Source: a bacterium (GTDB lineage Bacteria > Chloroflexota > Dormibacteria > Aeolococcales > Bog-877). From it: a stretch of DNA of 53,399 nt. Within the stretch, counting starts at the first letter, position 1; every line of letters begins with the position of its first letter. Shown here piece after piece: positions 18,032-28,117 of the stretch. The notes below the pieces were generated by a model. It ran no database searches and was not told the DNA's origin. It worked only from the letters and a program-made list of their open reading frames with translations. The stretch lies in NCBI GenBank assembly GCA_021802045.1, contig JAKABB010000008.1, positions 1 to 53,399 on the forward strand, read 5' to 3'. The translations under genes were made by a program, and so were the position numbers.

Positions 18032-19330
18032 TCACGCCGGCACGGGGGCGTCGTGGTGGGACGGCCGCCCCTCCAGATGGTCCAGGATCGCCTGGGTCTC
18101 GGCCTCGTCCAGCACGTGCTCGGCCTGCTTGGCGGCCTCGAGGATCGCCGCCAGCCGCGCCGGCGTGCCCTCCAGGCCGTGGGCCTCGAGCCAGCAGAGG
18201 GCGTTGGACCGTCCGCTCATGGGCCCCACGGTGATCGTCTGACGCCGGCCCACCAGCCCCGCCGGCACCGCGCTGTAGATCCGGTCGGCCAGCCAGGCGT
18301 CGCCCTTGGCCTGGGCCTTGGCCACCGCGGCCGCGTGGACCCCGGTGCTGGTGGTGAACACGTCGGCGCCCACGACGGGGTAGCGCGCCTCGACGGGGAC
18401 CCCGGTCATCTCGCTGGCCAGGCGGACGTACTCGGGCAGGGTGCTGAGGTCGAGGGCCATCCAGCCCAGGAGGGCGAGGTTGGTCAGCAGAAGGTCCATG
18501 GCGGTGTTGCCGGCCCGCTCGCCGATGCCGAGGGCACAGCCGTGCACCCGCTCGACCCCCCCCGCCAGCGCCGCCAGCGCGTTCACCACGTCCAGCCCCC
18601 GGTCCCGGTGCCCGTGCCAGTCGAGGGGCAGGTCCCCGAAGCCCGCCCCGCCCAGCCGCTCGTGCACGAACCGGGCCAGGGCCTGCACCCCGCTGGGGGT
18701 GGCGTGGCCGACGGTGTCAGCCAGGCACAGCCGGGTGGCACCCGCCCCGGCCGCGGCCAGGTAGAGGGCGGCGACGTCGTCCGGGTGGGCCCGGGTGGTG
18801 TCCTCGGTCACGAACATCACCGCCAGCCCCCGGCTGGTGGCGAAGGTCACCGCCGCCTCCACCGTCCGCAGGAGGTACGCGAGGTCCCACCCCTCCACCC
18901 ACTGGCGGATGCGGCTGGAGCCGATGAAGAGGGCGGCGTCGATGGCCACCCCCGACCGCTCCTGCGCCTCCAGGATGGGCAGGATGTCGTTGACGTGCGT
19001 TCGTCCGGCGCAGTTGGGCTGGATGGGCAGGTGCTCCGCCACCAGGGTCTGGGCCAGGGCCACCACGTCCGCCAGCAGCGCCGGGCTCGCTCCCGGGTAG
19101 CCCAGGTTGGCGGCCCCGATCCCGAGGGCGGGCAGCCGGCGCAGGAACGCCTGCTTCTGCTCCAGGGAGGGCTGCCGGACCGACGGGCACTGGAGGCCGT
19201 CCCGCAGCGTCTCGTCGTTGAGCACGATCCGCGCCGGACGCTCCAGGCTGCAGCTGGCCGGGGCCAGCTGGTTCCAGTCGTAGACCAGGTCGCTCTCGGC
19301 CCGATGGGCCGGTCGCCGCGGTGCCCCCAT
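18032..19330 (-). CDS. 2-isopropylmalate synthase / homocitrate synthase-like DRE-TIM enzyme
   Basis: The first gene of the 13-gene operon encodes about 432 residues. I start it at ATG 19330 behind GGGAGG. It has the DRE-TIM motif DETLRDG, the metal pair in HGH, and GIGERAGN, so the metal site is complete. The C-terminal region (GPMSGRSNALCWLE) matches the accessory region of LeuA-like synthases; the regulatory LeuA dimer domain is missing. Unusually, the segment that is normally HxHNDxG reads HGHRDRG. The family condenses acetyl-CoA with a 2-oxoacid, or cleaves such products. Biosynthetic leucine genes are absent around it and 2-oxoacid oxidoreductases follow, so a catabolic or chain-modifying role is likely. 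The substrate is unknown. Confidence 0.82.
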   Translation of the reverse strand: MGAPRRPAHRAESDLVYDWNQLAPASCSLERPARIVLNDETLRDGLQCPSVRQPSLEQKQAFLRRLPALGIGAANLGYPGASPALLADVVALAQTLVAEHLPIQPNCAGRTHVNDILPILEAQERSGVAIDAALFIGSSRIRQWVEGWDLAYLLRTVEAAVTFATSRGLAVMFVTEDTTRAHPDDVAALYLAAAGAGATRLCLADTVGHATPSGVQALARFVHERLGGAGFGDLPLDWHGHRDRGLDVVNALAALAGGVERVHGCALGIGERAGNTAMDLLLTNLALLGWMALDLSTLPEYVRLASEMTGVPVEARYPVVGADVFTTSTGVHAAAVAKAQAKGDAWLADRIYSAVPAGLVGRRQTITVGPMSGRSNALCWLEAHGLEGTPARLAAILEAAKQAEHVLDEAETQAILDHLEGRPSHHDAPVPA

Positions 19331-19410
19331 GACGCAGGCCTCCCGAACTGGCGTCTCCGCCACTCGACGGCTTCGTTGGACGCCCAACTACACGTTCAGC
19401 GTGTGGCTGC

Positions 19411-19439
19411 ACAATAGACCATCCGGTCGGTCAAGTCAA
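19411..19439 (-). promoter_or_regulatory. Promoter with TetR-type operator in the spacer (13-gene operon)
   Basis: On the minus strand a -35 box TTGACT (19439-19434) and a -10 box TATTGT (19416-19411) are 17 bp apart. The spacer next to the -10 is the 16-bp imperfect palindrome GACCGACCGGATGGTC (19432-19417). Binding there would block RNA polymerase. The same arrangement appears at 50818-50846. Transcription would start about 75 bases before the LeuA-like start codon. Confidence 0.75.
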
Positions 19440-19591
19440 CGGCCCGGGCCCGGCCCCCCCGACATCGCAGGGCCACCTCGCCGCAGCCCCCGCTCGGCCG
19501 CACCCGGCAGACCGGAGCCGCGGTGGAGCCCGGGACCGGATGAGGAACCGGCCGGGCGCGCGCCCGCACGCGCAACCGGCCCGGGCGGGTG

Positions 19592-19996
19592 TCAGGAGCC
19601 CAGCACCACCCACCCGAGCGATCGAGCGGCGGCGGCCTGGCGCTGGTCGCAGGTCGCGAACGCAAGCCCGCCCCCACCCACCACCTGCGCGGCGCCCAGG
19701 TGAAGGGCGTCGAGGGTGCGCGCGCCGCTGAGCTCGGCGAGGTCGACCGCCGCCTCCACCACCTCGGCGGTGAGCTCGACGACGGCCATGGCGGACCAAT
19801 CGCGCTCGAACTGCAGGCGTGCGGCGGCCAGCTCCGGCCCGGCGAGAGCCCGGGCCAGGTTGCGCCTCACCTCGGCCCTGGTGTGGCGCGCCGTCACCCA
19901 GGCCGGGTCGTCGAGCAGGATCCCCTCGCAGCGAGCGCTCGCCGGCTCCCCGAAGTACACCGTGAGCAGGAGGCTGCTGTCGACGTAGACGGTCAC
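19592..19996 (-). CDS. PIN-domain (VapC-like) toxin
   Basis: A 134-residue PIN-domain protein: YVDSS at the N-terminus, a central RAEVRRN, LDALHLGAA and ATCDQRQ supply the acidic metal-binding residues of PIN ribonucleases. Toxins of this class cleave RNA (often tRNA) when released from their antitoxin. The GTG start overlaps the antitoxin stop as GTGA, so translation is coupled. It lies between the promoter of the 13-gene operon and an unrelated region, as a solitary toxin-antitoxin module. Confidence 0.85.
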   Translation of the reverse strand: MTVYVDSSLLLTVYFGEPASARCEGILLDDPAWVTARHTRAEVRRNLARALAGPELAAARLQFERDWSAMAVVELTAEVVEAAVDLAELSGARTLDALHLGAAQVVGGGGLAFATCDQRQAAAARSLGWVVLGS

Positions 19997-20253
19997 CCGC
20001 CGCGGTCCTCGGCGATGAGGTCAGCGACGGTGCGGGTGGCGCGGAAGCGACGGCGCGGCGTCGTCACCGGCGCCTGGCTTGAGGGCTGAACCCAGCCCTC
20101 GGAGATGCCGCGGTCCAGCGATACCCGGCCCGGGACCGGCCCCAGGATCGCCTTGGGCCGTCCTCGCTCGGTCACCCGCACCACCTCCCCACGCTCTGCG
20201 CGGTCCAGGATTTCCGAGAGGTGCGCCTTCAGTTCACGGACCCCGACCTCCAT
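19993..20253 (-). CDS. Phd/YefM (VapB-like) antitoxin
   Basis: An 86-residue protein with the Phd/YefM DNA-binding fold: VGVRELKAHLSEILDRAERGE followed by VRVTERGRPKAIL. The C-terminal half (RRRFRATRTVADLIAEDRGG) is the toxin-neutralising tail. It precedes and overlaps the PIN toxin gene. The ATG at 20253 lies six bases after a TAATGT -10 box and has no Shine-Dalgarno, so the transcript is probably leaderless. Antitoxins of this type usually repress their own promoter. Confidence 0.85.
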   Translation of the reverse strand: MEVGVRELKAHLSEILDRAERGEVVRVTERGRPKAILGPVPGRVSLDRGISEGWVQPSSQAPVTTPRRRFRATRTVADLIAEDRGG

Positions 20254-20259
20254 GTGTCC

Positions 20260-20265
20260 ACATTA
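20260..20265 (-). promoter_or_regulatory. -10 box of a leaderless antitoxin promoter
   Basis: On the minus strand TAATGT ends six bases before the antitoxin ATG, which places the start site at or next to the start codon. No good -35 box is visible. The spacing is the same as for the TetR gene at 20759. Confidence 0.5.
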
Positions 20266-20280
20266 GCACGCACTGGTGAC

Positions 20281-20723
20281 CTCATTCTGGCGCGCCCCCC
20301 CCACCAGCCGTGCGGCCCGGGGCGCGTCCTCGAACCCGACGGGCCCGAACCCCAGCGGCGCCACGGCGGCACCGGCTGGGCCCGCACTTGACGTCGGGGA
20401 ATCTGGCCCAGCGGCCCGCGTGACGGCCGGAGAGCGCGGCGCCGGGACCGCGGCGGCCGCCCTTGGACCGACCCGGCCCAGCGGTGCTGGGTCCCGGGGC
20501 GGTGGCCGCCGTGCCCACGGTCGCGCGCAGGCGGCAAAGGCCTCGGCCCGACCGGGTGAGGGCGGGTCGGGCGTGGTCGCGGGCGGCTCCCAGCAAGTTG
20601 GCTGCCGGGTGCCGGCCGGCGCCCGCGTCCCGATTGCCTGGGTCGCCGTCGAGGACCCCGCTCCGGCGGCCACGCGCAGCCCATCGCCGCAGGCCCCCCC
20701 CCGCGGGCCGGGAGCCGAAGGAC
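20281..20723. other. Non-coding GC-rich stretch of about 440 bp
   Basis: Open frames exist on both strands, but none has recognisable protein features, and one merely extends the TetR frame upstream without a plausible start. I see no RNA gene, repeat or IS remnant. It separates the minus-strand toxin-antitoxin pair from the plus-strand TetR operon. Confidence 0.5.
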
Positions 20724-20752
20724 TTGACACGATCGATCGATCGATCGATACT
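20724..20752 (+). promoter_or_regulatory. Promoter whose spacer is a (CGAT)5 repeat; TetR operon
   Basis: A perfect -35 TTGACA (20724-20729) and a -10 GATACT (20747-20752) are 17 bp apart. The spacer is filled by five CGAT units (20730-20749) that run into the -10. The 18-bp core 20732-20749 is a perfect palindrome and contains four GATC sites. It could be the operator of the TetR protein encoded next. It is also a tetranucleotide repeat that would change promoter spacing by 4 bp if it gained or lost a unit. Confidence 0.75.
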
Positions 20753-20758
20753 CTGCCA

Positions 20759-21478
20759 ATGCCGACGGCCCCACCGATGACGACCGAGCAGCGAGTACGG
20801 GCGGAGGCTCTTCGCCTCTTCGCGACCCGCGGCTTCGAGGCCACCGGCATCCGCGACATCGCCAGAGCCGCCGGAATCTCGCTGGCCACCCTCTACCACT
20901 ACATGGACACCAAGGAGGACCTCCTGATGTCCATGCTCCACGAGGGCATGAGCGCCCTCCTCGGCCTGGCCGAGGCGGAGCTGCAGGGCGTCGACGACCC
21001 GGCGGCGCAGATCGCCGCTCTGATCAGCGTCCACGTGCACCGTCACGGGGAGCACCGCCGGCTGCACAGCCTCTCCGACAACGAGGTGCGGGTGCGCTCC
21101 CTGAGCCCCGACCGCCGAGCGGAGCTGGTGGCCCTGCGCGACGCCTACGAGGCGTTCTGGTTGCGGGCTCTGCGGCTGGGGGTTGCCACCGGCCGCTTCC
21201 GCGTGCCCGACGCCAAGCTGGCCGTCTACGCGCTCTTGGAGATGTGCACCGGCGTCGCCCACTGGTACAGGCCCGAGGGCCGGCTGTCGCTGGATGAGAT
21301 CAGCTCCGCCTTCACCGAGATGGCCTTCGCCCTCCTCCACGTCCAGCCGAGCGAGGGCCCAACACCGGAGTTGGGGGCCCTGCCCCCCCGGGTGGCGACG
21401 ACGACCGGGGCCGAAGCCGGCGAGCGCACGCACCCGAAGGCAGGCAGTCCACCACCCGCACATGGAGAGGGACAGTGA
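20759..21478 (+). CDS. TetR family transcriptional regulator
   Basis: A 239-residue protein with a typical TetR helix-turn-helix (residues about 10-55: ALRLFATRGFEATGIRDIA and SLATLYHYMDTKEDLL) and a C-terminal TetR ligand domain like that of acyl-CoA-responsive regulators. The ATG at 20759 is six bases from the -10 box and lacks a Shine-Dalgarno, so I infer a leaderless mRNA; an ATG at 20777 is the alternative. The last 40 residues are low-complexity. The stop overlaps the next gene as GTGA, so it is the first gene of the operon it probably represses. The ligand may be the CoA ester made by the synthetase at 23867. Confidence 0.88.
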   Translation: MPTAPPMTTEQRVRAEALRLFATRGFEATGIRDIARAAGISLATLYHYMDTKEDLLMSMLHEGMSALLGLAEAELQGVDDPAAQIAALISVHVHRHGEHRRLHSLSDNEVRVRSLSPDRRAELVALRDAYEAFWLRALRLGVATGRFRVPDAKLAVYALLEMCTGVAHWYRPEGRLSLDEISSAFTEMAFALLHVQPSEGPTPELGALPPRVATTTGAEAGERTHPKAGSPPPAHGEGQ

Positions 21479-22929
21479 CCACCCAAGCCAACGACCCGTC
21501 GGCACCCCGTTCGGACTTCCTCTCGACACCGGCGGACGAGATCCCCCACCTGCGCGCCGGCGCCCTGTCGACGGTCGACCTCGTCGCCGCGGGCATGGCC
21601 CAGATCGCACCCGCCATCGCCAGCTTCTTCGTCCTCGGGGCCATCGTCGCCGTCGCCGGGGTCGGGACCCCTCTGGTCGTCCTCATCGCCGGTCTGGGGT
21701 TCGCCTTCCACGTCAACTCCACGGCCGAGTTCAACCGGACCATCCCCTCGGCCGGCTCATACGTGACCTACCTCGGCCGCGCCTTCGGCGACCGGGTCGG
21801 CGCCGCGGGCGCCGCCGTCTTCACCCTGGCCCAGCTCACCATCGGGATGGCGCTCTTCTACCAGGTCGGCGTCTGGACCGCGAGCTCCGTGCAGGCGGCC
21901 TTCGGCGTCACCCTCGCGTGGTGGATCCCCACCCTCGTCGTCGAGGCCGCGGTGGCCGCGCTGGTCGTGATCGGGATCCGCCTCTCCATTCGCGTCGCGA
22001 TCACCATGTTCCTCTTCGAGATCGCCATCCTGGCCCTGGGGGCGCTGGCGATGCTCATCCACCAGCACGCCGCCATCAGCGCCGCCGGGTTCCTCCCCTC
22101 GCACATCACCTCCGGCCTGGGCGGGCTGGGGCTGGGCTTCCCGCTGGCCATCTTCCTCTTCCTGGGAGCGAGCACCCCGGCCCCGCTGGCCGAGGAGACC
22201 ACCCGCCCGCGCCGGGCGGTCCCCATGGCCGTCTTCACCGCCTGCGCCCTCGCCATCGTCATCTATGTCGGGGTCGCCTGGGCCCAGGGCATCGGCTTCC
22301 GCAACAATGTCGCCGCCCTGACCAAGGTGCCCTTCCCCTTCATCACCGCCGCCGGCAACGCCTTCGGACCCATGACCGACCTCATGTACCTGGCCGGGTT
22401 CACCAGCGCCGTGGCCGTGCTCCTGGCCTTCGCCAACTCCACCAGCCGGGTCTGGTACAGCATGGCCCGCGATGGTCTGCTGCCCTCGTGGCTGAACGCC
22501 ACCCACCCCACCTTCAAGACGCCCGCCCGGGTCGTGATCAGTGCAGCGGCGCTGATGATGGTCGCCACCCTCGTGCTCGGCGTGCTCGCCGGCGCCGACA
22601 ACGGCTTCGGGTGGTCGGCCTCCTTCGGGACCATCGGTCTGGTGCTCATCTTCATCGCCGTGAACTTCGCCCTGACGGCCTTCTACTTCCGTCAGCGCCG
22701 AGCCCAGTTCTCCGTGGCCCGGCACGTCGCGGCGCCCCTCATCGGCACTGTGGCCTTCGCATGGCCTCTCTGGCAGACGGTGAACCCCGGGCAGGCCAGC
22801 CCCTTCAACTGGTTCGGGGCGGCCTGGATCGGCCTGCTGGTCCTCGCCGTCGTCTACGGGCACCTGATGGCGCGCCGGGGCGTGAAGGTGGGAAGCCACC
22901 TGGCCGCGGCCGACGGGGCGGCGGTGTAG
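21475..22929 (+). CDS. APC-superfamily amino acid/amine permease
   Basis: A 484-residue integral membrane protein with about 12 hydrophobic segments. It has the APC features of a first helix after TVDLVAAGMAQIAPA, the PSAGSYVTYLGRAFG loop, and the EETTRPRRAVP motif between helices. The family exchanges or imports amino acids, polyamines or related amines. It starts with GTG overlapping the TetR stop. Linked with an enoyl-CoA hydratase and an NDP-forming acyl-CoA synthetase, it may import an amino acid-like or acidic substrate for CoA-dependent breakdown. Substrate unresolved. Confidence 0.88.
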   Translation: MTTQANDPSAPRSDFLSTPADEIPHLRAGALSTVDLVAAGMAQIAPAIASFFVLGAIVAVAGVGTPLVVLIAGLGFAFHVNSTAEFNRTIPSAGSYVTYLGRAFGDRVGAAGAAVFTLAQLTIGMALFYQVGVWTASSVQAAFGVTLAWWIPTLVVEAAVAALVVIGIRLSIRVAITMFLFEIAILALGALAMLIHQHAAISAAGFLPSHITSGLGGLGLGFPLAIFLFLGASTPAPLAEETTRPRRAVPMAVFTACALAIVIYVGVAWAQGIGFRNNVAALTKVPFPFITAAGNAFGPMTDLMYLAGFTSAVAVLLAFANSTSRVWYSMARDGLLPSWLNATHPTFKTPARVVISAAALMMVATLVLGVLAGADNGFGWSASFGTIGLVLIFIAVNFALTAFYFRQRRAQFSVARHVAAPLIGTVAFAWPLWQTVNPGQASPFNWFGAAWIGLLVLAVVYGHLMARRGVKVGSHLAAADGAAV

Positions 22930-23051
22930 CCTCAGCCGGCGCCAGCCAGCCGACCCCGGCGGCGCCACCGGGCCCGCGGCGGTTCGCCGGTGCCGGGCCC
23001 CCCGACCCGCCTCACCATCCCCATGCCACCAAGAGAAGGACGGCCATCGAA

Positions 23052-23866
23052 GTGACTGCTGACCCCACCGTCGCCGCCGACCCCGTGCCAACCGTGGACT
23101 ACCAGTACCAGGACGGCATCGCCCGGATCTGGCTCAACCGGCCCCACCGCCTCAACGCCGTGATCCCAGAGATGGTGGAGGGCCTCTGCCGGGCCCTGGA
23201 CCACGCCCTCCGCGACAGTCCACGGGCGCTGATCCTCGCCGGCCGGGGACGGGCCTTCTGCGCGGGCCACGACCTCCGCCACGAGGAGCCGGTACCGCCT
23301 CTGCCCGAGGAGCGCCGTCGCCTGCAGCGGATCCAGGACGTCACCCGCAAGATACGCCAGGCCCCGTTCGTCGTGATCGGCTCAGTGCATGGGTACGCCC
23401 TCGGAGCCGGCTGCGAGTTCGCGCTGGCCTGCGACCTGGTGGTGGCGGCCGAGGACGCGGTCTTCGGCTTCCCCGAGGTCGGCGTGGGCCTGTCGGTCAC
23501 CGGGGGGATCTCCCACCTGCTGCCAGCCGCGCTCGGCCTGTCCAGGGCCAAGGAGCTGGTGCTGCTCGGCGAGCATTTCAGCGCCGCCCAGGCGCTCGAC
23601 CTTCACCTCGTCAACCTGGTGGTCGGGTCCGAGCGCCGGGAGGAGGCGGCGGCGGACCTTGCGCAGCGGGTGGCCGCGCGCCCGCCGCACGCGCTGGCCC
23701 GGGCCAAGTTCCTGCTGGACCGCGGCTCCCAGGCCGGGATCGACGCCGCCTTCGAGCTGGAGGTCGACTCCGGGATGGCCTCGCGCGGCTCGGATGAGGC
23801 CGCGCAGGCCGCCCGGGCGTTCCGAGGGCGCTCCCGCTCCCGGCGGGAGGCGCCAGGGGAGCCGTC

Positions 23867-23870
<4 letters not shown>
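23052..23870 (+). CDS. Enoyl-CoA hydratase/isomerase family protein
   Basis: A 272-residue crotonase-fold protein. The oxyanion region reads FCAGHDLR, the first Glu position is retained in GAGCEFALACD, and FGFPEVGVG holds the second. SVTGGISHLLP replaces the usual GAGGTQRL, so activity may differ from a simple hydratase. I start it at GTG 23052, after a weak AAGGA; frames further upstream are shadows of the permease gene. The stop overlaps the next gene as GTGA. Operon context suggests it acts on the CoA thioester made by the following synthetase, or processes one feeding it. Confidence 0.87.
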
Positions 23871-26005
<2,135 letters not shown>

Positions 26006-26347
26006 CGAGAGCGGCCCCAAGGCACTCGGCCGAGACGCCGACCCCACTCCCTGCCGCCGGCCGACGCTCCCGATGAGCTGCCCGCGCTCGCGCGCCCGGG
26101 CGCGCACCGCCACGGGGCGCCGCGCTCCGGCCAGGCGGTCCGCCGGAGCGCCCGGCCTGCCGACGAGGCGCCCGACGACGTCCTGAGCTGGCGCCCTGGG
26201 CAACACCTCGATGCCGTCGTCGCGCCCGCCGGCGGCTCCCCCTGCCCCCCGGCCCGAATCGGGACTGCCACCCCGACCCACGCGTCACCCTGGCGCACCT
26301 CCCAACCACCTGTTCCCACGCCGTCGCTGAACGGCCCAACAAAGTTG
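26006..26347. other. Intergenic stretch, no gene recognised
   Basis: About 340 bp after the acyl-CoA synthetase gene with no plausible coding frame on either strand. I could not find a clear terminator hairpin. The promoter of the next gene begins at 26348. Confidence 0.45.
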
Positions 26348-26400
26348 TTGACATCAGTGGGGCCATGAGCTAGCCTTGCGCAACTGAATTCAGAATTCAG
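26348..26400 (+). promoter_or_regulatory. Promoter and GntR-type operator for the permease gene
   Basis: TTGACA (26348-26353) and TAGCCT (26371-26376) are spaced by 17 bp. Just downstream, over the expected start site, lies CTGAATTCAGAATTCAG (26384-26400), two overlapping palindromic elements. Its CAGAATTC core recurs at 28102-28109 in front of the GntR gene at the same position relative to the promoter, so both are probably bound by that regulator. Confidence 0.65.
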
Positions 26401-26432
26401 TCAATGCGGCGGTTTGAGGGGGTGCAGGGGAC

Positions 26433-27893
26433 ATGGCAGGCACGCTGACCCCGGCCGGCACCGGGGCGACTCAACAACTCGGCGAGAAGCGTCTCTCGGT
26501 GGTGGATGCCATCGCGCAGTCCGTTGGCTTCATGGGACCGGTGTTCTCCGCCGCCCTCCTCATCCCGCTCATCGTGGGTGCCGGTGCGGCCGGCAAGGGC
26601 GCCGGTATCGCCAGCCCGCTCGCGATCATCCTGGCCACCTTCGGTGTCGGAGCCCTGGGATGGATCATCGCGACCTACTCCCGCCGCATCCACGCCGCGG
26701 GCGCGCTCTACGACTACGTCACCGACGGCTTCGGCAAGCGGGTCGGCTTCGTCGCCGGCTGGCTCTACTACGGCTGCACCCTGCTCCTCGCCAGCGGGAT
26801 CGTGGTGGTCGTCGGTGGGATAGCCTCCGGCTTCCTGAGCTCCACCTACGGCCTCAACATCCCCTACTGGGTGCTCGACCTCCTCTACGCCGCGCTGCTG
26901 TTCGCCGTGCTGTACCTCGGGGTCCGCATCTCAACCAGGGCCCAGCTGGTGCTGGTCTCCTGCTCCGCCCTGCTGGTGCTGGCGTTCTTCGTCTCGATCA
27001 TCGTGCGGGGCGGGCACGGAGGGAACTCGCTCCGGCCCTTCGAGCCCAGTGCCAGCGCTGATGGCTGGTCCGGGATCTTCTTCGGGATCATCTACGCCAT
27101 CCTCATCTTCGTGGGATTCGAGTCGGCGGCCAACCTTGGCGAAGAGACCGCCAATCCCAAGCGGGCGGTGCCGATCGCGATTCTCGGCTCCGTGGGCGTG
27201 GTCGGCCTCTTCTACGTCCTGGCGGCCTATGCCCAGGACATCGGCTTCGGACTCAACGTGGTGAAGTGGACCACGAGCCCGGCTCCACTGTTCACCCTCG
27301 GCGCTCCGGGCGACTTCGGCACGTCGCTCCTGCTCGCCCTGCTCAACATCGTGGTCATCCTGGACATCATGGCGGTGGGCATCGGCGCCGCCGTGTCCTC
27401 CACCCGCGGGATCTTCGCCATGGCCAGAGACCGCCGACTCCCGCGCCTCCTCGCCAAGGTCGATCGTCACCGGGGGACACCGGTCAATGCCATCATCTTC
27501 CAGGTCCTCCTGGCGGTGGCCTTTGTTCTCCTGGTGCACCTCGCCCACGGCGTCTTCCCGCTCAACGGGGCGCCGGAGTTCTTTCCGTTCTTCGCCTGGA
27601 TGGTTGGCCTGGGCGGCCTGGGCCTGGTGGTGGTCTACGCCACCATCGCCCTCGGTGCAGTGCCGGGGCTCTGGAACCACACCAACCGAGCCGGGCTGCT
27701 GATCGCCGCCACGCTGGGGTTCATCGTCGCCGCCGGTGGTGTCCTCGGCAGTATCTACAAGGTCCCGGCGCCCGACAACCAGTGGATCTGGTACGTCGTC
27801 CTCTGGGTGGTGATCGGGTTCGTCCTCACCGTCTGGAACGTCGCCCATGAGAGCCACAGCGTCGTCGCGGTGCGAAGCGCGGGTGCGGAATGA
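26433..27893 (+). CDS. APC-superfamily amino acid/polyamine permease
   Basis: A 486-residue membrane protein with about 12-14 hydrophobic segments. The family elements are SVVDAIAQSVGFMGPVF at helix 1, a GALYDYVTDGFGKRVGF loop, and FESAANLGEETANPKRAVP, typical of APC transporters. It starts at ATG 26433 after an AGGGGA stretch. The genes that follow are a GntR regulator and the gamma-glutamyl/glutamate-synthase-type amine genes, so it probably imports the amine or amino acid broken down by them, analogous to PuuP. It has its own GntR-operator promoter. Confidence 0.88.
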   Translation: MAGTLTPAGTGATQQLGEKRLSVVDAIAQSVGFMGPVFSAALLIPLIVGAGAAGKGAGIASPLAIILATFGVGALGWIIATYSRRIHAAGALYDYVTDGFGKRVGFVAGWLYYGCTLLLASGIVVVVGGIASGFLSSTYGLNIPYWVLDLLYAALLFAVLYLGVRISTRAQLVLVSCSALLVLAFFVSIIVRGGHGGNSLRPFEPSASADGWSGIFFGIIYAILIFVGFESAANLGEETANPKRAVPIAILGSVGVVGLFYVLAAYAQDIGFGLNVVKWTTSPAPLFTLGAPGDFGTSLLLALLNIVVILDIMAVGIGAAVSSTRGIFAMARDRRLPRLLAKVDRHRGTPVNAIIFQVLLAVAFVLLVHLAHGVFPLNGAPEFFPFFAWMVGLGGLGLVVVYATIALGAVPGLWNHTNRAGLLIAATLGFIVAAGGVLGSIYKVPAPDNQWIWYVVLWVVIGFVLTVWNVAHESHSVVAVRSAGAE

Positions 27894-28055
27894 TCGACTC
27901 CCGGCCGCGGCCCAGTCCCGCCCGCCCGGCCGGCCCGCGCGTCCGCTCCGGCCCGGACCGCACCGCGCAGGTGCGGTCCGCCGGAGCCGACACACCTCGG
28001 TGGCATCGGGCCCGGCCCACTCCGCGGGTCCCGCGGCGCCGACTCCCGACCTCGC

Positions 28056-28109
28056 TTGACAGTGGCTACCCTGCTCGGGAGACTGGGAACACGTTTGCAT
28101 ACAGAATTC
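28056..28109 (+). promoter_or_regulatory. Promoter and operator of the GntR gene
   Basis: TTGACA (28056-28061) is followed after 17 bp by a weak -10, GAGACT (28079-28084). CAGAATTC (28102-28109), shared with the permease promoter, lies just after the expected start site. Position and sequence suggest autoregulation by the GntR protein. Confidence 0.55.
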
Positions 28110-28117
28110 CGTCCGAG

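Noticed and set aside
18032..19330. Annotation as the housekeeping leucine biosynthesis LeuA
   Set aside because: The regulatory LeuA domain is missing, the HxHND motif is altered, and no leuB or ilv genes are near; the operon partners are catabolic.
19377..19388. TGGACGCCCAAC also found at 40248-40259, both upstream of minus-strand genes
   Set aside because: A single shared 12-mer is expected by chance many times in 53 kb of GC-rich DNA; it is not palindromic and its distance to the start codons differs.
20276..20758. N-terminal extension of the TetR frame
   Set aside because: The stretch is low-complexity, overlaps the promoter, and the helix-turn-helix starts only after 20759.
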